Shown piece by piece: positions 60,438-64,000 of a DNA stretch of 64,000 nucleotides. Source of the DNA: a virus. Positions within the stretch are counted from its first letter, which is position 1; the number at the start of each line of letters is the position of its first letter. The translations under genes were made by a program, and so were the position numbers. The DNA lies in IMG/VR virus record IMGVR_UViG_3300049434_000014, positions 89,456 to 153,455 of that record. One strand, given 5' to 3'. Below the pieces are notes generated by a model. It was not told the origin of the DNA. It did no database searches and worked only from the letters and a program-made list of their open reading frames with translations.

Positions 60438-60454
60438 CGTTAGGATTTTCCTAA
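60438..60454 (+). promoter_or_regulatory. TAGGAT start-site element within a palindrome
   Basis: TAGGAT (60441-60446) seven bases before ATG 60454. TTAGGA (60440-60445) and TCCTAA (60449-60454) form an inverted repeat over the element and the start, which could be an operator or a start-occluding hairpin. Confidence 0.45.
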
Positions 60455-60807
60455 TGGGGCGGGGATCTGTTGTGGGGAGTCTGTTGGCGCTTCATCGTCG
60501 GGCTGAAGGCTCCACAGAGCGAGTGAAACGACAATGGTTGGTTTGTAACTCTCCTGATTTATATCATGTTCCGAATACTCCGTGTGCGGCTCGTGATTGT
60601 AAGACGTGTGGTGAGCAGGTTTGGGTTCCGATGTTGTTTCTACCGTTGGTGGAGTCTGGGGAGTTGTCTCCGGTGTGCTGGCCGTGTCATGATGCGACGG
60701 GTCGGCGGGTGGGGATGCATCGGTTAGAAGAGCCCATCATCAAGTCGATGGGTAAGATGGGTGAAGCACAGGAACTTCTCGATTACCTGAATTCTCATCT
60801 CGACTGA
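60454..60807 (+). CDS. Zinc-finger hypothetical protein
   Basis: 117 residues. CAARDCKTCG near 43-52 and CWPCH near 75-79 form a zinc site. The final residues HLD and the TGA stop coincide with the first GACTGA unit of array 6. No family recognised. Confidence 0.7.
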   Translation: MGRGSVVGSLLALHRRAEGSTERVKRQWLVCNSPDLYHVPNTPCAARDCKTCGEQVWVPMLFLPLVESGELSPVCWPCHDATGRRVGMHRLEEPIIKSMGKMGEAQELLDYLNSHLD

Positions 60808-61490
60808 TTTATTACGACTGATTTACTACGACTGATCTAATCGTGTCCCATCGTTACGTTTCGACTGGCCGATTCTGTTCCCGACTGAGCTAGTCGCGTT
60901 CGCTCATATCAGTTCCCTTCCGACTATTCATTCGCTTCAGCGCATCTCGGTCCATACGACAAGTCCGCTCGCGGCTACTCGTGTCGAGTGACATGCCATG
61001 TCAAGTCCTTACGTTTCTTTTCGACGTGTCAAGCCAATACCTCACAGCTCCCGTCTTAAGACTCGGCTGGGCGACCCAGATCTCATCACGTCATTGCGAC
61101 CAGTCGAGCCAACCCCTGTTCGCGTCTATGTGACCAGCCGCTTCGAGCCAGCTCGCGAACGCTTCCCGTCAGTACCGACTCACCTGCTCAAGCCCATTCG
61201 GTTTCCGGCCCGACTAGCCTCGTCGCCTCTTGCCCTTTCTGTTCGACTTGTCTCCGCTCCCCCACTCATCTCCTGGCCGACTACTCACCTCGTGCCCATC
61301 CGGGTCCCCCCGTTTCGCGGCGACTACTCAAGACAGCACACGATCTCGTCTATCCGCTTCGACTACTCCAATCCGCTCAATTGCGTCTTGCCAGATCACA
61401 TCCGACTACCCATAGCCATATCGAGTCTTGTCTCGGCGACTCCGACTACCCGATCCGTCGCACTTCTTTTCATCCCTGTTCGACTGTCCT
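60802..61490 (+). repeat. GAC-core array 6
   Basis: It starts at the stop codon of the previous gene with three GACTGAT units 14 bases apart (60802, 60816, 60830), then cores such as GACTGGCC, GACTATTC, GACAAGTC, GACCAGTC, GACTAGCC and GACTACTC in C/T-rich sequence, and ends before the gene at 61509. Confidence 0.8.
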
Positions 61491-61508
61491 TATAACTGGG
61501 GAGTGAGA

Positions 61509-61706
61509 ATGGACGATGAAGAACCGATTTTTGTTAAGGGAGACAATAGTGTATATGTTGAGGGGGCTAATCACGGCACGCTTGATGGTTGGATACGGGC
61601 TGGGTGTGGTTGCTCGTGCTGTCGCTCCGCTGCCATGAAGGCGAATCTGATCTCTCCAGCGCAGCGTCCGCACAAGCCGACTCTCCCGACTCAGCGCTCG
61701 AAGTAA
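61509..61706 (+). CDS. Small Cys-rich protein
   Basis: 65 residues. HGTLDGWIRAGCGCSCC near 28-44, then a basic tail, follows an actinophage pattern (HGT..GY...GC.C..CR..) of unknown function with a probable zinc site. ATG 61509 follows GGGGAGTGAG. Confidence 0.65.
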   Translation: MDDEEPIFVKGDNSVYVEGANHGTLDGWIRAGCGCSCCRSAAMKANLISPAQRPHKPTLPTQRSK

Positions 61707-61767
61707 CGAATCGTCCCTCTGTGTCGATGTACCTCGGATCGACAGATCACAATGAGGGAGTTGCGTA

Positions 61768-61941
61768 ATGCAGATCTCGAGTATTTTCTCTGCGGGTATT
61801 AGCCCGACAGACCGGGATGGCGATCGTGAGCGTGAGCGCGACCGTGATCGTGAGCACCGCTACCACGAGGATCACCGTCGTCACGGTGGACGCTGGGATT
61901 ACGACTGGCGTCACCGCAGCTGGTACTGGCACCGCTGGTAA
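61768..61941 (+). CDS. Arg/Asp-repeat and His/Trp-rich micro-protein
   Basis: 57 residues from ATG 61768, with GAGGGAG upstream. A run of alternating Arg with Asp/Glu (about 16-29) is followed by a His/Arg/Trp/Tyr-rich end. The composition is extreme but the ribosome site and following terminator support a gene. RNA binding or phase-separating behaviour is possible by analogy with RD/RE repeats. Confidence 0.6.
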   Translation: MQISSIFSAGISPTDRDGDRERERDRDREHRYHEDHRRHGGRWDYDWRHRSWYWHRW

Positions 61942-61953
61942 ACCCGCACTATC

Positions 61954-61994
61954 GAGACCGGCCTCACTTGGATCTTTCAGGTGAGGCCGGTCTC
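61954..61994. terminator. Strong hairpin terminator
   Basis: GAGACCGGCCTCAC (61954-61967) with GTGAGGCCGGTCTC (61981-61994), 14 perfect pairs. Confidence 0.85.
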
Positions 61995-62004
61995 GTGTGT
62001 CACG

Positions 62005-62013
62005 GGGTAGGAC
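62005..62013 (+). promoter_or_regulatory. GGGTAGGAC start-site element
   Basis: TAGGAC (62008-62013) six bases before GTG 62020 and 14 bases after a terminator, so it is likely the promoter of the 62-63.3 kb operon. Confidence 0.55.
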
Positions 62014-62019
62014 CGAGAC

Positions 62020-62367
62020 GTGACTTCTAAGATCTTGTATGTGTCCGGACCTATGTCTGGCTACGATGATTACAACTGGCCTTCGTTTAAGGAGGCTACG
62101 CGCCAGCTTCGTGAGGCTGGCTATGAGGTGCGCTGTCCTACGGAGTCTGGTGCTGGATTTGACATGCCGTGGACTGAGTGTTTGAAGTTGTCGCTTAAGG
62201 CGATGATGGATTGTAATGCTGTCGCGCTCCTTCCGGGCTGGGAGGATTCTCGCGGTGCAGCGATCGAGGTTGATCTGGCTCGCAAGTTGGACATGGCGGT
62301 TTGCTCTTTAGAGCATTGGTTGAGTCCACCTGTCGTGGCGGTTTTTGCTGGGAAGGATGGTTTGTGA
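62020..62367 (+). CDS. DUF4406 family protein
   Basis: 115 residues. YVSGPMSG near residue 7, NWPSFKEA near 19 and DCNAVALLPGWEDSRGA near 64 are the DUF4406 signatures, a small relative of nucleoside 2-deoxyribosyltransferases. A role in nucleotide metabolism is likely but the reaction is unproven. GTG 62020 behind a start-site element. Confidence 0.8.
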   Translation: MTSKILYVSGPMSGYDDYNWPSFKEATRQLREAGYEVRCPTESGAGFDMPWTECLKLSLKAMMDCNAVALLPGWEDSRGAAIEVDLARKLDMAVCSLEHWLSPPVVAVFAGKDGL

Positions 62368-62615
62368 TGTATGAGTTTTATGCTGAAGATTTGCCTGATG
62401 GTGTGTGGACGTTAGTTGGGTTGGATACATTCGAGAATGAGTGGTATCCACTCGATGGTGATTTCACTTCTGAAGCGGAAGCTCGCCTGGCTGCAGCGAC
62501 TCGCCTGGATTACTTAGACGTGACTCAGCCGGTGGAGTCATCCGGGGGCCAGAGTGGGATACAAGATCAGGTATGGGTGGTCCGTCCGGACAATTCGAAG
62601 TTTCGGGTGTGGTGA
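62367..62615 (+). CDS. Hypothetical protein
   Basis: 82 residues, acidic, Trp/Tyr-rich; ATG 62367 overlaps the previous stop. No motif. Confidence 0.65.
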   Translation: MYEFYAEDLPDGVWTLVGLDTFENEWYPLDGDFTSEAEARLAAATRLDYLDVTQPVESSGGQSGIQDQVWVVRPDNSKFRVW

Positions 62616-62621
62616 TTTCTA

Positions 62622-62798
62622 ATGGCGTTACCTCCTGGATATCTGATTTTGTTTGAGGCTGCTGCGCAGCTTGATTTCGCAAATGTTACTCGTGAAGACG
62701 CGATTCAGATTGAAACATGGATGCGTGATCGAGGTTGGGTGATTGTTCCATCGTGGCTGGCGATTGATCCTCCTGTAGGTGTTGTGGTGGAGGAATGA
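62622..62798 (+). CDS. Small hypothetical protein
   Basis: 58 residues, acidic with a central helix (about 20-40) and hydrophobic ends. Overlaps the next gene by four bases (ATGA). No family. Confidence 0.6.
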   Translation: MALPPGYLILFEAAAQLDFANVTREDAIQIETWMRDRGWVIVPSWLAIDPPVGVVVEE

Positions 62799-63328
62799 CT
62801 CAAATTGTAGATATGCCAGAGCGTGTTTGTGCGAACCCGAATTGTAGTGCGAATTTCCGGCCTAAGCCTGGTGGTTGGAATGCTAAGTATTGTTCGGAAG
62901 GATGTAAGAATCAGGTTCGTTGGTCTACTAAGGCTCGTCCAAGTAGAGCAGGGCAGACGACTTATTATCGTCGAGTGACGAAACTTGATCCTGAAAAATT
63001 AGCAGCACATAATGAAAGTGTTTCTAAGGCTAGACGAGAGTTACGTCAGTGGTTGTACGATTATAAGTTAGAACGTGGGTGTATGGATTGTGGTTTTAAT
63101 TCTCATCCTGCGGCTTTGCAGTTTGATCACAACGGTGAGAAGGTTGCTGACATTTCATTGTTACGATCTAGTATTAAGCGTATGCTGATCGAGATAGAGT
63201 CGGGTAAGTGTGTTATACGATGTGCTAACTGTCATTCGATCAAGACTTGGGCCGAGAAGAACGGACTTCCCAACCCCAGTGGATTCTCTGCATATGTTCG
63301 TGCGGAGGATTTTGCTCCGGAGGCGTGA
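62795..63328 (+). CDS. HNH-type nuclease-like protein
   Basis: 177 residues. An N-terminal zinc site (CANPNC...CSEGC, about 12-37) is followed by an HNH-like domain: CMDCG near 101, LQFDHNGEK near 112 and CANCHSIKT near 147. The DH and CxxCH spacing fit HNH endonucleases of phage free-standing type. It may be a homing endonuclease or help packaging, although it is far from the terminase. Confidence 0.75.
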   Translation: MTQIVDMPERVCANPNCSANFRPKPGGWNAKYCSEGCKNQVRWSTKARPSRAGQTTYYRRVTKLDPEKLAAHNESVSKARRELRQWLYDYKLERGCMDCGFNSHPAALQFDHNGEKVADISLLRSSIKRMLIEIESGKCVIRCANCHSIKTWAEKNGLPNPSGFSAYVRAEDFAPEA

Positions 63329-63333
63329 CGAGC

Positions 63334-63342
63334 GGGTATGAC
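63334..63342 (+). promoter_or_regulatory. GGGTATGAC start-site element
   Basis: TATGAC (63337-63342) six bases before ATG 63349. This variant equals several array cores that read TATGAC. Confidence 0.45.
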
Positions 63343-63348
63343 TGTGTT

Positions 63349-63696
63349 ATGCGCACAGAGACTTTCGATCTGACTGATGAGTTGCTTACGTTGTTGAGTA
63401 GCTCTTGGGTCAACGAGCGTTTGAGTGAGGCTGAGTGGGGTGCTGCGGAGATCGATCCTAAGCGCCCTTACGGCAATGGTGACATTGTTGAAGACATTTG
63501 TAGGATACTAGGTCTGCCGTGTGATGAAGACGGGCCTAGCGCTGAGCATCGGACTCTGGCGTTTGCTTTGCACGCCAAGACTCCTATCGCGCTGCAGATC
63601 GTGCTGTCGACTCGCTCATTCGTTCCGGGTGTTTACCGTCTTAAAGAAAGCTACGGTAAGGACTGGGAGTTTGTTCGAGGGTTTGATCAGACATGA
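63349..63696 (+). CDS. Hypothetical protein
   Basis: 115 residues, acidic, mixed fold. ATG 63349 behind the start-site element; overlaps the next gene by four bases. No family recognised. Confidence 0.65.
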   Translation: MRTETFDLTDELLTLLSSSWVNERLSEAEWGAAEIDPKRPYGNGDIVEDICRILGLPCDEDGPSAEHRTLAFALHAKTPIALQIVLSTRSFVPGVYRLKESYGKDWEFVRGFDQT

Positions 63697-64000
63697 CCAG
63701 TCCTAATACGCGGCCGGTGCGCGCAGGTTCGCATTGGTATGACGATGTGCCGATGGAGGTTGTCGATCCGTCGACGTGGGATCCTGATTCGATTATCGCG
63801 GGTGAGATCGTTCCGTCGCAGCGTGCGTTGCCGGTACGTCGACGGCGTGCCCCGAGGATGCCTCGCTTGCCCGCTGTGCGCCTTCCTGCCGTGCGGATGG
63901 ACTGGGTGCGTCCGTTGGTGGTCAACGAGGATCTCCATCGCCCTCAGACGCTCGTACAGGTGTTGGCTCCTGCACTGGCTATCGCCTTGCCGCTGTTCGG
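63693..64000 (+). CDS. Hypothetical protein, 3'-truncated
   Basis: ATG 63693 (overlapping the previous stop) opens a frame that runs off the window; 102 residues are visible. A basic Arg/Pro-rich stretch (about 47-72) precedes a hydrophobic stretch beginning at about residue 90, which may be a membrane segment. Confidence 0.6.
   Translation, partial: MTSPNTRPVRAGSHWYDDVPMEVVDPSTWDPDSIIAGEIVPSQRALPVRRRRAPRMPRLPAVRLPAVRMDWVRPLVVNEDLHRPQTLVQVLAPALAIALPLF

Noticed and set aside
60500-60545. A fifth copy of the structured RNA, from AAACGACAATGG in the gene at 60454
   Set aside because: The core string matches but no outer stem was found; likely chance within a coding sequence.
61747-61932. Minus-strand 61-codon frame of Val/Ile/Thr residues
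   Set aside because: It is the antisense image of the Arg/Asp-repeat gene at 61768, which has a ribosome site and terminator in the right order.
62795-63328. HNH protein as terminase partner
   Set aside because: It lies far from the packaging genes and has a second zinc site like free-standing endonucleases.

Overview
The window is part of a tailed double-stranded DNA phage genome, almost certainly a siphovirus of an actinobacterium. The evidence is a complete head-tail gene set with a tape-measure gene of about 5.6 kb, an actinobacterial RNase AS-like nuclease (Rv2179c type), frequent GTG and TTG starts, and small actinophage-type zinc-ribbon and DUF genes. Host genus, lifestyle and complete genome length cannot be read from the window; no integrase, repressor or DNA polymerase polypeptide is visible in it. 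All recognised genes but one lie on the + strand.

Layout. 1-5.9 kb: small unknown genes, two short repeat arrays and Cys-rich ribbon proteins. 5.9-8.4 kb: an RNA region with confident tRNAs for Glu, Pro, His, Asn, Cys, Trp and Arg, four irregular tRNA-like genes, and four copies of an unrecognised structured RNA. 8.4-19.6 kb: accessory and nucleic-acid genes (MetE/UROD-like protein, two DEDDh RNases, DUF1353, a Rad50-like half ATPase, a RAMP-like protein, a DnaX-like clamp loader). 19.6-50.2 kb: endolysin, terminase, portal, MuF, protease/scaffold, decoration, capsid, connectors, a glycosyltransferase, major tail protein, frameshifted tail chaperones, tape measure, tail tip and fibre, then membrane and lysis-type genes including a collagen-like protein. 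50.3-55.8 kb: SNF2-type helicase, class II (B12-dependent) ribonucleotide reductase, phage sigma factor. 55.8-60.2 kb: a 4.3 kb non-coding repeat array. 60.3-64 kb: small genes, a further array, DUF4406 and an HNH protein.

The most unusual content is a dispersed family of non-coding arrays at about 2.8-3.2, 4.4-4.9, 15.5-15.8, 17.6-17.9, 55.9-60.2 and 60.8-61.5 kb. They consist of a short oriented core, GACNNNYC (best GACWANTCR, often followed by TC three bases later), repeated every 12-45 bases inside a pyrimidine-rich + strand, while the genes are G/T-rich on the same strand. Each array ends at the start region of a + strand gene. A second pattern is a recurring start-site element, GGGTAGGAY or a close variant, 4-7 bases before ATG or GTG, which looks like a -10 element for leaderless transcripts. 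The same element stands six bases before one of the structured RNAs. A phage sigma factor is encoded directly before the largest array. I recognise neither the arrays nor the structured RNA; together they are the best candidates for an undescribed system here.

How the genes work together: NrdJ, the DnaX-like protein, the helicase, the two RNases and the DUF4406 protein point to phage-directed nucleotide supply, replication and RNA turnover; the tRNAs and start-site motifs to a rewired expression programme; the 22.5-47.7 kb block builds the virion; 47.9-50.2 kb holds likely lysis membrane proteins, although the endolysin itself sits upstream of the terminase.
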